Positions 47,891 through 60,508 are shown, counted from the first letter of the stretch. The stretch is DNA of 64,000 nucleotides from Lingula anatina (GCF_001039355.2 NW_019775549.1:62001-126000), one strand, 5' to 3'. Notes: generated from the letters alone by a model not told the origin. Numbers and translations: made by a program.

Positions 47891-50800
47891 TCCACATTTT
47901 GTCCTCCGCGTTCTACTTACTGGGAGAGAAAGAGAACTCCTTGCACTCAAGTCGAGCGTTAGATCGAACAATAACTGAGGAATATAGCTTCCTCTGTGAC
48001 GTGACGTAACTGGCCTCCGTTTATGCCATTGGTCAATATGCTACAATGCTGGACCTCGTAGAGAATGGATACCATTCTGACCGCCTTCACTCTAGAAAAT
48101 GAGGATCCGCGGCGGCCTAGGTGACGTAGGCTACGGAAACTGTCAGGAACTTTGATCCTTATCAGAAAGCAGTGCGTCCTACCGCCTGACACTCTAAGAC
48201 AAAACTTGGTCCCCAAATCTTGATTAACTGTTGGCGCTACCGGTGCCCACGGCATCAAGATGGACCTTCCCAAGTTAATAATGAACGCGGCCTCAGCACG
48301 AGCAATCGCAGGTTGCCACAAAGGTGCATATTTTGTGATTAGGCATAATAACGAGAACATCTGTCTCCTGCTCGGCTTGGGTAGGCCTACCTCGTGATCA
48401 CATGCTCCGCTAGTCACATACCTCCGCAGTCCACTCTTGTCCACTACAATTCGTGTTATCACCGACGCCAGGACCGTCATTTTCCTGTCCGCCGGTGCGT
48501 GAGGCACGGCGACGCGAAATTTCCTTCGCCCCGGCCCTTTCACATGTACAATCTTAATAACAGGGTCGATAGCGTTTCTGTCAAAGCGCCACTCCGTGAC
48601 GTGTTCACCTCTTCATTAAAGTGTACAATCGGAGCGTGACGACTCCGGATGTGAGGAATGATAGCACCTGTAATTATTCATGTTCCCCTGATGTGGCGGA
48701 AATGACAAATTTGAGAGGTGGATGCATGGAGAGAATAGGAGAGGACACGGTCACCGTTTTACCGTCTTATCTATGTATTTTGAATCACGTGAAATGGCTA
48801 ATTCAAATACTTGTCGTGTTTGAAAATATGTCAAAGGTATTATGTCTGCATTAAAATTTTTCATAAGTATTATTTTCTACGTGTGCTAATTTTTTCAAAA
48901 TTCAGACCCTAAAAACCATAAAATCCATCACGTATTAGTACCTGGCATCAATAAGTTCCTTTGATATGTATTATACAGGAAGGCTTGGCGTTATAAATGG
49001 CTGGTCAGTCATTTAACACTAATTATGGAATAAAACATCAAATCCAAGTACAGGGACGGGTGGAGTTACGACTCGTGAGTAGGAGAAAATTGCCCTGTTC
49101 CTGAAAAAATCTCGTTTTGGCGGTTAAATTCCGTATAGAGTACCTTGAACTCTTACTTATCTCCGACACGGAGTTTGTATCGCTAGACAAATCAGGAGTC
49201 TTGTTACGGTTCAAGTTACGATGTCGTTCTTATTTTCTTTCACTTCTTTTCTTTCTTTTTTTTTCTTTCTCTGCTATTCTTATAGGTGTAGGAGGAAGGG
49301 GGGATCGACCAGAAGGTCGTCAGAAATTTATTCACTCACCCATTTACGTATCATCTTTATCATTATATTTCAATTCGTAGCAAAACTTTCAGCTTATTAA
49401 CAAGGTGTTGTGATCATGTCTGATGTGATGTGTGGAAACGGTCATTCTGGTCGTGAGATTGTCCACATAGTTTGTTGTACACTCCCATGAGAATTGAGGT
49501 GAAAAGGGTCTGGGAGAAGGAATAACCTGACCACGTATCCACGCGTTCTCGTCAGCTAAGACAACGCTGTGAACTTTCAGATATTGAATTTTAGCCTTTT
49601 TCTTACTCCCTTGACATTAACCTACTGTATGTATAGATGTTACGCCCCCAGGAGTCCTAGGGTAGAAGGCACTTAGTAGGTGTTTGGAGTCACGCGGCCC
49701 CCTCCGGCATAGCGTCTCTTCTGAACATGTGATTTCCACTGTTAAGATATCTTGCCTCACACGAGATGACACTAGATGCCGTCCCCACCTCCAGCTGGTA
49801 CGCTGGGGGGTAGGTCTCACCTTCACGTGTCCGAGTGGCCAGTTAGAGGTGTTGCAGATGGACAAAGCATTCGTCTAATACCAGTGCGTTGAGTCTCGGT
49901 ATTAAAAACAGTTGTGTATAATTTACAAAGGTCGTACATGTACACTACCGGCTTAGTCCATTTCAATTGAAAAAGAAAATCAATAAATATTTTAATTGTT
50001 TATCTGTTATCGGTTCACCTTATTCCAACTTAATTAACTAATTTAATCAAAATACTTAACAGTTATAAACGCTCGCTCAAACTTTCAAAAGCAGTAGATT
50101 TTTAGTTTACCTTGACAAGAGAAGTCAGTATTAAGCGACTTCAGCCAGAATATTGAGCTTGTTTTTACAAAAAGATAAACATAGATTTTTATAGCTTCTG
50201 TTTACCCGGGTTACTGCAGATTTTTTTTTCTTGAATGAAGATCAAAAATTTTCGTATTCAAAGTGAAAGCCAACGTTACAGTTAAACTCTTTAAGAAATC
50301 GAGTTTAAGTGGCGGATTTCTGTAAACGAATTCATTCGGGAAATTATCCAATCCCATACAATTGTCTTATTAGACCTTTGAATGCTAGAAGCCAGCGGGA
50401 AAATTGTTAGATTTCGTATAGATTTCAAACATATCAGCTTTGAATCGAAATAACGCTTTGTGACTTTCAGTTTATTGTGATATTCTCGAGGAAGCGTGTA
50501 TAATATAAACTATCAGGAGTGCCTAGACATTTAACTTCTCCCTTTCCAAGTTGCCCGGGCAATACAAGTCAAAAATATATATATTTTTTCATATATTCTC
50601 AATAATTCAATTTATTTATTTGTACTTACTCATGCTTGAGTATGACTGTGTAGTTTTGTTTTTCATCTAGCTCTAAAGAAAAGTCAATTGTTGTATCGCA
50701 TTGCTAAAAAAACTTTCAGTTTTCATTTTTACTTTTTTTTTGACGTTGTGTATTGCAAATAATTTATAATATGCAGTAATATGGAGTATTTCACTTGTGC

Positions 50801-52782
50801 AACAACGACAGGGATGTTCTAGCTTTTTCATGGAAACTTTTAAAACCAGCTTAATCTGATTCACTTGCACCTTTGATTGTACTCTTGCAATAAATTAGTC
50901 AAACAGAAATTCTGTAGCGGTCTTTGATTTGAAATTTTAGTTTTACTTATTCAGGGCTACGATGCCATTTTGTGACTCTCTCTCTCTCTCACACTTCTTA
51001 ATAAACAGGAAACATTCTCCCTTTTCACTGGGAAAAATATATTATTTTGATAAATTAAGAATTTAAGAAAGAAAGAAGTAACAACTTAAATGCCGTTATG
51101 CCGTTGAGCTCTTTCTGTGATTTTTTAATGCAAGCAATTTTTATCTAAATGTATTTCCTATGATGGGAAATTCGTTATCATGCCCAAATTTTAAACATTT
51201 TCTCCGATTACGTTCCAGGAATGCTGGACCATCAGTCGGTATATAAGTGACTGAAACTTAGAATGAAAAATAAGAAATATCAGTTAAGAAATCAGGACTT
51301 AAAATTTAGACAAAACATCATAGTACTATGAGAGAGAGAGAATATAAACTGAAAAACTGAGGAATGTCTTCATACGTCAGCTTGGTCACTTTTGCTCAAG
51401 AAAATCATGAGTCGGATGATGCCGAGTTTTGGTTTAGGACAGTATTGGGCCCACCTTCTCTTAATGAAAACGAAAAATTCCACATTAAGTAGTCACGTGG
51501 TTCTTTAACGTATACATTCATAATCTATTTCATAAAACAATTTGGGTAAATGGTTTGTGTTTTGTAAAGAACAAAAAATTCAAATTGTCTCTAACGCACT
51601 CTTACGGAAGGGAATTTTCGATTGTGATCCGGTGCACAACCGGCACAACTAGCACAATGCACCGTGACACCCACCTTATCGTCTAGTAAAACGGGTAGAA
51701 TCTGTTAATCGTTTATCTTATTTAAACTGAAGTAAAATGGGGACATTTTCAATCTAAAAGTTTAAACCGACGTTTGTTCCCTAGTTAATTTGTGAAACCG
51801 ACCTCTGGATAGATGGATAACTCTACATGGTCACACCACTCTCCCTGACAACAGTATTTGCCTTCAAAGTTACAAATGATTAAACGACCTCAGTATACTT
51901 CAGGTGTTCTTTCCAGGTAGAAATAGGGCATTGTGGAAGTACGTTCAGGTTGCGCCTCATGGTTGACTTAATGTATATGCACAAGTCAGTCAAATGGTAA
52001 AATATAGATACGAAGTTAGTTAGTTCTTTATGAACTGAATACGGTGGGTGTACCTGGAGATTTTAATCAGGAAGTTGAATGTTAGAAAATTATATTTTAC
52101 ATTGTTCACGTAGTGCTTAAATTGATGTGCGCGCTGTTGCGATCAAATGCAAGTATGTAAGTTGTGTGTATGTGTATGTGTGTAGTTGTCTGTGCGGGAG
52201 TAGGTGTGTGTGTGTGTGTGTGTGTGCGTACGTGCGTATGTAAGCGCGTGCTGGGATGAGAGAAGGAGTGGTGGTGACAGGAGGCAAAATTGGGAGTGTC
52301 AACAAAGTCGACACTTATCAAGGCCTTACAACTGTAATCACTGGCTGGGCAAACAAATCAAGTTTCTCGTATCGGTGAACCTCGGTCTGCTGTAGGAGAT
52401 ATGGAACGTAGGCCTACTGTGTCCTTATAAATGTTCAGAATAAGCCAGAACTATTTAATCTTATCAACCCAATGTCAGATGGTATCCCAGTATCTGTCAC
52501 CATAGAGCCTTGTTGTCGTCTTTTTCGTATCTACACCGATGCACTGAGAACGAGTTTCTGGATTGGAGACTGCACCTACCTTTGACCAGGACCTGAAACA
52601 AACCCCCTCTTTCTCGAAAGTCTACAGTAAACGAAGTGTCCTGGACTTCTGCTCCCCGCATGAGACATTTTCTTGGCTCCTTTTTCATGCTAGATAGGAC
52701 TTGCAGGTGGGAGGCTGAAGTTAAAGGGGATGAATGCAATTCTCGTGTGGATGCATGTGCGTGAGCGCATCTGGGCATGTGA

Positions 52783-52814
<32 letters not shown>

Positions 52815-53011
52815 TTTAAGTGAGTGGAAACACAGGTGTAGGGTCTACAGTTTTGGGTGTGTAGATATGTATACGCTCACTCATGACCTATAGGCCTACT
52901 TGTCTCCATTTGTGCACTGATACCCACGTAATGACTTCGCACTTAAAGCCGCTCAACCTACACATTTAGTATTGTAAAACCGCAATGTCGTGCTAGAAAA
53001 CACACGTGATG

Positions 53012-53140
53012 TAACTCTATGCTGGCAGTTTTCTATTCCTGTAGTGTTCATATAAAGTATATGAAAAGATAATGATAAATATCATATTACGTCACAATAT
53101 GCTGGCTGATCTCTGTTCCTGTTTTATTTATATAAAGCCT
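53012..53140 (+). promoter_or_regulatory. Duplicated TATA-containing promoter segment upstream of the sulfoquinovosidase gene
   Basis: The block ATGCTGGC...TTCCTGT...TATAAAG occurs twice with the same internal spacing (53019 to 53051, and 53099 to 53131) and an 80 bp offset. The second TATAAAG ends about 115 bp before the start codon at 53252. This looks like an old tandem duplication of the core promoter. Its function is inferred from position and the TATA motif. Confidence 0.45.
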
Positions 53141-53251
53141 TCATATATAAATATCAAAGAAAGATTTTGTTGAATGTTTTTCTGCAATTTGTTTCGAAAG
53201 TAATTCCGTATTATAAAAACTCTGAACTTTATTGTAGCAATTGAGGCAATC

Positions 53252-56200
53252 ATGATTATCCCAAGGATAAGCAGAATGGCGGCGTATCTTGTCGTCTGCC
53301 TGTTTGCGATGATGACGTCAGCCCAGAATCAACCAAAGACCTTCACCTTTACACAGACGTCTGACGGTTTCATGATTAGCTTATCGGGTGTTAAGGTGTT
53401 TATTTGATTTTTCTTTTGGCATGAATTTTACTTTGCGGAGTTTTTCGGTGAACAGCAACATTTTTTGATTTAAATTTTTTATGAAAACGACTTCGAAAAT
53501 ATTTCATTACGTTCTTTTTCTTCAGCCATTTTATATGTGTTTATTTGAGCCTGAACGTGATACAAAATACTGTACGTTATCTATATTCTGTTGTGTCGTT
53601 TAAGCGTACCAGTACTTTGAGCATGAACAATACACTGGATGGTTTTACACCTATTGCTTAATATAAATGAATGCAAAGTAATTTAATGAAAATGTCATTC
53701 AAGCTTTCAGAATGTGCAACAAAGAAAAACAATAGCGTATTTTCCACTGCAGGTATTAGAACACTCTAGCCAGTCGCCCATGCTATACATAGGACTCGGG
53801 GAGACAAATATCACCACTTTTCACGGCAATTTCTACTTTAACGAATACTTAATAGAAAGAAGAGGTCTGGCGGCTTACGAGGTGATGAGCCTCACTGATA
53901 TCTCGGTGCAGATTGGTTTTAAAGAAGTAGAATCGCCGGCTTTACTGGTAAAGTAGAATATTTCGTTATTGATGCAGTTGGTAGTTCCAATAATAGTTTC
54001 TTCAGACAATATATCAATTCCTTTATTTCAAATACATGAAACTGACCTACAGTATAAAAAGAGTTTGTCGTAACAGAAACGATGAGGCCATAATAATTAA
54101 CATAATAATAATAACCATTTTATAATAATTTTGTAACAGATTACTACTAGTAGCGCCCCCTGTCGTCAGAGTGAAGGAAAGAGGGAAGGAAGGGATAAAC
54201 CGTTTAATGTGGCAGTTTAGAAAGTTACTGAGTGAAAGTATATATATATATATATAGCAATGGTAAAACGTACGATATACAGTGTACCTGATGTAACTAT
54301 TTCAGTTAATGTGCATGGCAGTTCCATTACTTTAATTAAATAAACATGACTTGTGCCATTCGTTTTACTTCTTATTTTCTTTGCGTGAAGTCCAGTTATA
54401 TCCGGCTAATTCTCAGACCAGTAGCATCACTGACAACAAGGACCTATGTTTTCGTGTTACAGGCTGTCGTTACCATTTCAAGACCCACAACAAGGTCATT
54501 TTTAACAATTGAAGCCACAGCTACAGCGCGCACTACTGACCGCATGTGGCTTCGTATTGCAGCGGAAAAAGACGAGCATGTATACGGCGGAGGAGAGCAG
54601 TTCAGCCATTTTGATCTGAGGGGACGTAGCTTCCCAATATGGACCAGAGAACAAGGTACTGTAAAAATGTTTAAAGTAAAGGTGTCTTTATTATTAGTGA
54701 AAGAATTGCGATAAAAATGTCAAGTCAATCGATAAGAAAAAACAGGTAGATATTTTATACTTGGGGTGTACAAATAAAGCGTACATTTTCAAGATTATTC
54801 ATGTAAGTCCGTTTACCGATTATATCCTATTTTTTTATCATTTGTGTGTTTTGATAAAACTTGCTGTGATATCAAAATGCAACTTTCCTGGCTTTAAGAT
54901 ATACACGTGTATAGAATACAATATCATGGGGTTATATTCTAGGTGTTGGAAGAAACAAAAGCACCCTCCTTACTTTCCTCGTCGACCAGTACATGAAGGA
55001 CGCTGGAGGTAACTACCACACCACATACTTCCCGCAGTCAACTTTCTTCAGCTCTCGCAAATTCTGGTGTCACGTGAACGGAAGTAACTACGTCGTCATG
55101 GACTTCTCGCACGAGACCTTCCACGAGATTGAAATTCGGGACACGTCGTCGGCGAAAGTGCTCATCAACACAAGCCCCAGCATGTTGGAACTGGTTCAGA
55201 GTTTTACAGACTTCAATGGAAGGCCTCCCCCGCTGCCAGACTGGATCCATAATGGCGCCATTTTGGGAGTGCAGGGCGGAACGCAAAAGGTACTAGTAGC
55301 CAACATGGCAGGTAAATTAAGACCACATCTTATAAATCGGATGAAGGTGTTAGTAGAATCGCTGATTGTTAAACCAATTATGTATATTTCTATGTTTAGT
55401 GTTTTCTTATTCTTCTCTTACGTCCTCTGACTTGATGTCCAATGAGCGCCATTTTTTCATTTACAAATCTCAGTCTCTGTATGTGCTGGTATGACAGCTT
55501 GATGTGAAGAATCTAGTCCGCACCTATTGCTCAGCCTGCTCTTGATACCTGTTAAAGTATCGTTTGCGTCCGCACCAGCGTGCCATCAGAAACACTTGCG
55601 AGAATCAAAAACTAGATTCTCGCAAGTGAAGGCCTGCAGAAACGCCGTCGAAGGTTAAGTGCCCGATGATTAACCCTATTTCTTGGAGAGCCGCAAGTCG
55701 GAGAAACTTTGTAAATGGTTGAGGGAAAATACAATTAAACCTTAAATATAAAATTAATCTTCTAGATGTTGGATTATTATAAACAGGCCACGGCGTCTGG
55801 TCTTAAAGTGAGTGGACTGTGGATACAAGACTGGGTAGGACGCCTGACCACATCCTTTGGCGATCGTCTCTTCTGGAACTGGAAGTGGAACCAGACGCTT
55901 TATCCAAGTAAGAAAACTGTTTAATGCTTGAATAAAAAACGCTAAATTTGCTGCCAAATGTATGATATGTATGTATCTTTTTAGTTGTGTTTGCAATTGG
56001 TGAATCTTTTGAAAATAAACGGAATCTCATTTGGCGTTAGGCATATTTGTGAAGCATTAGTGAAGCACTTTTGGCATTCCAGAAAATAGTTATACTCCAA
56101 GTAAGTTGCATTATTTCTCTTTTTTTTTTTTTGTTAAATTCTAAATATAATACATAAATTAACACAGGAGAGCAGAGACTGAGATAATTGTACACTGAAA

Positions 56201-58878
56201 AACATTAAATCTGTCAAAGGTTCTTTACGCTTAAAAATGTACCGGAAATTTAAAGGAAGCATCCATATGATTTACAGACCTGGACCAAGAAATAATCGCC
56301 CTCCGCAGGGACCACGACGTCCATGTTCTCGGCTACATTAACCCCAACATGAACATAGAGGGCGACATGTACAAGGAGGCGGCTGGAAAGGGTTACGTGG
56401 TGAAGAACGCCCAGAACGGTCCTCTCCAAGTGAACTTTGGCGACTTTTTCTGTGGAATCGTCGACCTGACCAACCCAGAAGCATTTGAATGGTATAAAAG
56501 TAAGAAAATCATGTGTCTTAATTGTGTTGGATGATTTTATGTAAAGAGATTGCTTGTTAACAAACTATTTCGTCATTTATCTAACTGAAGGTGTTCAGCT
56601 GGTCGCAGATCTGATGGAAATCCGTTGGCCAGCCGAGGACACTTTGTGGAAGGCCAATTTAGATGATTCTCTATATTGATGTGCTTTGAGAACGTAGTGA
56701 TAAAAGTGAAATGGTCCCACAGTGGACTCCGCATAACTCAATACCTTATTGCTCGAATTATCAGTTATCTCGAACACATATAGATATGGGATGTCACTTT
56801 TTTGGCATTAACCGGAATCAATATGAAAGTTGCATCAGGGCCTACTTAAATTTTTGTGTACCCTGAATATATGTCTTGGTGCCAAAGTGGTCGGATTAGG
56901 CAAAGTCAACTGCAAGTCATTTCAAAGAAGATGCTTACGTTATGAGTGAATTCATCTCCACACAGGCGTCATCAAAACCAACATGATCGGTATTGGCTTG
57001 GATGGGTGGATGGCGGACTTTGGAGAATACCTACCGACAGATGGCGTTGTTCTCCACAATGGCATGTCGGGAAGGGAGGTCCACAACCTGTGGCCGGTGC
57101 TGTGGGCGAAGCTGAACAGGGAAGCCGTGGAGGAGGCGGGAAAGATGGGACAAGTGGTGTACTTCATGCGCGCAGGCGCAGCAGGTACGGATTATTGAAC
57201 ACAGCAGCTGTGACACGCTGAAGCGCAACTACTGCAATGCGTTTCAGACGTGGTTTGGCTAACGCAATATCTATATATGTATATATTATTATTTTGTAAG
57301 ATTTCTGGTTTATTATATGAGGAACTTTGTTAGCACATTTAGTTTTAATTTGGCACTTGCCCAATCTTCAATTTCTAAAAGTAAATCCTGATGCATAATT
57401 GAAAAATTTACAAGATTAAACGACACTGTTAAATTAAATCCTGAAACTGCATTCCAAGTGGGCGGCATTAGAAAAATCAATTTTATTAAAAATGGTATAA
57501 AGGAATTTAAAGTAGAAAAAGTAAAATTAACAACACACACAATTATCCTGTTCATTGAGCTTTCAATTAGTCCCTGTTCATTGTACTTTTGATATTACAC
57601 ACTGGATAATCATCTTCATTGCGCTTTCAAGTGGGCCTAGTCCTCATAGAATTGTGAAATCTCACCTAATTGTGCTTTCAAGCATTCTCCATATAATCTT
57701 GATATCTCATGCTGGGCATACTTCAGGCACCGCCAAGTACTCCACCCTGATGTGGGCGGGGGACCAAAACGTGGACTTCAGTTACGCTGACGGTCTAGCC
57801 TCTACCATCCCCGCCGCCCTCTCCATGGGGGTGAGTGGCATGGGTTTGACCCATTTTGACGTGGGGGGTTACACGGCCATCCCCCTCCCCCCACTGAACC
57901 TGGTCAGGACCAAGGAGTTGCTGTTGAGGTCCGCTGAGGCGGCGGTCTTCACGCCCGTGTTTAGGACGCATGAAGGTGGGTGGGTCAGTCCATAGAAAAA
58001 TAAAAACCGCATACATGTTGAATATTTGCATTATTTCGGCTTAACCTGTCATTTTTGATGTTTTATGAAAGGAATCAGTACTTATCTGGTAAGCGATTTA
58101 AAGTAATTATTCAAATATAAGGGTCTACACAAAATGCGAATGTCACTCTCATGACTATATCTATCTTGGATTATTCTGTCGTCCTCTTCTTAAGTCACCA
58201 TCTCACCAATCGGGGTTTTGTAGCGCGGTTTAGATGAATAAAAGTGCGTTGAAGGTCAGAGGTTTAAAGTAGAATACTGACAAGACTGTATGCAAGTAAG
58301 TGAATCTCGGGCAGAGCACTACATAAACCGCAGCACCTTCGCTACCAGCAGGTGGGCCAGCTTTGATATTACTAACTTTTTATATTTTAGGCAATCAACC
58401 CAAGTTATGTGCGCAGTTTTATTCCGACCAAGACACACTCAACAAGTTTGCTCGTCTGACAAAGATGTTTTCTGTACTGCAACAATACACCAAACAACTC
58501 GTAAATGAAGTCGTCACTTCTGGCACGCCTGCGCAGAGACCACTTTTCTTACATTATCCCGATGATGCGAGGGCATACGAGATTCAGTACCAGTACATGT
58601 ACGGTAGGGATTTTATAGTTGCACCTGTATTTCTTGAAAACCAGTCACAGTGGAATTTATATCTGCCTGCCGGTAAATGGATATTCTTCTGGAATGGAAC
58701 GACGGTCACGGGACCAGCTGACGTCACAGTTGACGCACCAATAGGACAAACGCCGGTTTTCTTTCGCTCCGATTCAACATGGACAAATCTTTTCAAAACT
58801 GTCGCAGCAATAAAGGAAGGCGATGAATGTAGTAGAGTGTCAACTGGAGATGGTGATTTGCAGACATGTCGGCCTTAA
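53252..58878 (+). CDS. Secreted sulfoquinovosidase-like GH31 glycosidase (YihQ family), nine exons
   Basis: Exons: 53252-53395, 53753-53947, 54463-54655, 54943-55289, 55766-55907, 56278-56499, 56966-57184, 57727-57975, 58391-58878, all GT-AG and in phase, total 732 aa. The protein is collinear with E. coli sulfoquinovosidase YihQ (678 aa): GGGEQFSHFDLRGRSFPIWT, GVGRNKST, ILGVQGGTQ, WIQDW, SFGDRLFWNWKW, LGYINP, WMADFGEYLPTD, MWAGDQNVDFS, FDVGGYT, YQYMYGRDFIVAP, APIGQTPVFFR. The nucleophile is predicted as D432 and the acid/base as D500. The YihQ QQRWY sulfonate-binding set is present as Q288, Q314, R327, W330 and Y536. A signal peptide (MAAYLVVCLFAMMTSA, possibly from the upstream Met) and about seven N-glycosylation sequons indicate the secretory route. 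The expected reaction releases sulfoquinovose from sulfoquinovosyl glycerol or SQDG. AATAAA is at 59084. The C-terminal tail of about 15 residues has two Cys and is not in YihQ. Substrate is predicted, not shown. Confidence 0.93.
55593..55628. repeat. Perfect 14-bp inverted repeat in sulfoquinovosidase intron 4
   Basis: CACTTGCGAGAATC (55593-55606) and GATTCTCGCAAGTG (55615-55628) pair perfectly around an 8-nt loop. The GCGAGAATC core also appears in the tandem repeat at 28393, so it may be a relic of a dispersed palindromic element. Confidence 0.7.
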
Positions 58879-59801
58879 CATTTTCGCTGTAGCCTTAGTA
58901 CGACAATTAACGAGTCCTCTCCCACTACACTACATCACTTGAAATTTTTAATACATGTACTTTTATAAATCCGTTTGACACAAAGAAGGAAAAGCTCTAG
59001 GTAAAACACAATTAGGTTTTATTACTTTCGACTTTTTATAATTGAATAAGAGGGAAAAAATTGGACCTAGCTTTAACTAAGTCAATAAATTCACTAGCAC
59101 ATCCAAGCATCTACAATCATAATAACACCATTGATAAATATTTAAACGCGATTTCTTTTTCATTTCATTTGTTTAAGTGTACCGTAAATTATTTCAACAT
59201 ATCAATCCACAATCTGTAACGTAATGGCCAAATTTAACTCCAACCAAATAGTTTTTACTTCTAGTTTTTCTAGTTCGTAGAATTGACAAATGTGGATAGT
59301 AGGCCTACTTATAATTATGAATTATTGTAAATAATACCCGAATCCTTACTCTTCCTCCTCGCTGAAACTAGTACGTAAGACGGGACGTAGTTACCATAAG
59401 ACGCCAACATTTCTGTATGTTCTATCGTGTAGTGATGGTGACTTTCTTAAAATAATTATTATTTTACTGCATTCATCGGCACATGTGATCCTAAAAATAT
59501 CATTCATGTTTAAAACGCTGTATGTTTTGTTGTTCAACGTTTTTTGCTGTCTTTGATGTTGTTCTACAGTAATATAAGTTGGTCTTCACTGAGCTATGGA
59601 TGCCAACGTGTATACAGTGTTGCTCTGATTTAATTCTTGGAGAAATCCATCAGGTTGGGAATCTTATTCCTTTGCACCCTGTAAATGGACATAATGACGT
59701 CAGTAAAAATGAATAATAAATGCGATATAAGCTAATTATATTTTCATTACAATTTTTCTTAGCTTTAAAACGTTTTCAATGGATTTTTTCAATATAACAT
59801 T
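58879..59801. other. Convergent intergenic region, sulfoquinovosidase to IGFBP-domain gene
   Basis: Contains the sulfoquinovosidase 3' UTR with AATAAA at 59084-59089. A minus-strand acceptor-like TCCATTTACAG precedes GGTGCAAAGG near 59680 and could lead to an alternative last exon of the IGFBP-domain gene. Nothing else is recognised. Confidence 0.5.
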
Positions 59802-60289
59802 TTATTCAACGTGCAGCAATGAAGGTACCTTTGTATTTTTCACGCATATGCCGACAAAGTCAAAGTTGTACCATTCCACGTCAGCCTTCTCCACCCCAGT
59901 CTCTACATTGGAGCAAGTGAGAGCTTTTTCACACCTGAAATAGAACAAAATTATAAATAGTCCAGAAACTGAAGGCTGTACTGTTAAATATATATAATAA
60001 GCTTTATTTTCGCAAATACTGTAAATGCATTCTAGGCTAGAAGCCTTTTAAGGTTGAAAAGGCTTAAAAGCTTTATTTACGAAAATAAAGTCTATTATGT
60101 ATGTAAAAACAGCTCTTAATGAGACATTCATTATAATTCCCTACCTGGGTCTCCAGGCGCCGCACGGCTCCTTCTCCTTGCTGGCGCACACGTCACAACA
60201 ACCGCATTTCACACGCACTGCCTCGCAATCTGCCGGTAGAGGGCGACACTGCTCCTTTTCCACCTTGGAAACTAGGTTTCCTTTGGCGT
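59802..60289 (-). CDS. IGFBP N-terminal-domain protein, perlustrin-like (3' two exons, partial)
   Basis: Exon 60289-60145 (acceptor CTTTCCACAG, donor CCCAG|GTAGGG) joins in phase to exon 59934-59802 (acceptor TTCTATTTCAG). The peptide reads CRPLPADCEAVRVKCGCCDV then CASKEKEPCGAWRPRCEKAL, and ends with DFVGICVKN and a short tail. CGCCxxC and the following Cys spacing are the hallmark of the IGFBP N-terminal domain. The PCG(x)4RC...DF(x)GxC layout resembles perlustrin, a molluscan nacre protein, and single-IGFBP-domain proteins, as I recall them. Such proteins are secreted and bind insulin-like peptides or act in shell matrix or immunity. The stop overlaps AATAAA at 59806-59801. The first exon(s), carrying a signal peptide and the first cysteines, must lie to the right and were not found. 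Confidence 0.8.
59994..60098. repeat. Nested inverted repeat (small palindromic element) in the last intron of the IGFBP-domain gene
   Basis: Outer arms CTTTATTTTCG (60002-60012) and CGAAAATAAAG (60080-60090) extend imperfectly to about 20 bp. Inside, AAGCCTTTT (60041-60049) pairs with AAAAGGCTT (60057-60065). This is consistent with a foldback MITE of about 100 bp; a TA target duplication is possible but not certain. Confidence 0.55.
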
Positions 60290-60442
60290 CTGTGGAAAGT
60301 AAATGAAAATGTAGTGCTCATATCGTAGTATGTTAAACGTTTCATTCTTTGGGCATTTGGCTAAGTCAAAAAAGTAATATTATTAATTTGTAAAATGAAA
60401 ACGAAATGGCTTTCATCGGTCAAGGGAAAAGTGTTGGCTAGC

Positions 60443-60446
<4 letters not shown>

Positions 60447-60507
<61 letters not shown>
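60447..60507 (+). repeat. (CT)n microsatellite
   Basis: About 61 bp of perfect CT repeat. Confidence 0.95.

Positions 60508-60508
<1 letters not shown>

Larger units (their letters stand above)
32446..53251. other. Long AT-rich region without a firmly supported gene
   Basis: About 20 kb in which I recognise no protein domain, RNA gene or full-length mobile element. It contains microsatellites, small hairpins, and several splice-flanked minus-strand segments listed as candidates. GC-richer pockets at about 39.35-39.45, 43.2-43.6 and 47.7-48.6 kb could be promoters or first exons of a minus-strand gene. The 194-codon minus-strand frame at 47959-48543 lies in one of these pockets and is not convincing. 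Confidence 0.45.

Noticed and set aside
47959-48543. 194-codon minus-strand ORF
   Set aside because: Lies in a GC-richer pocket where long frames are more likely by chance; no motif and low-quality composition.
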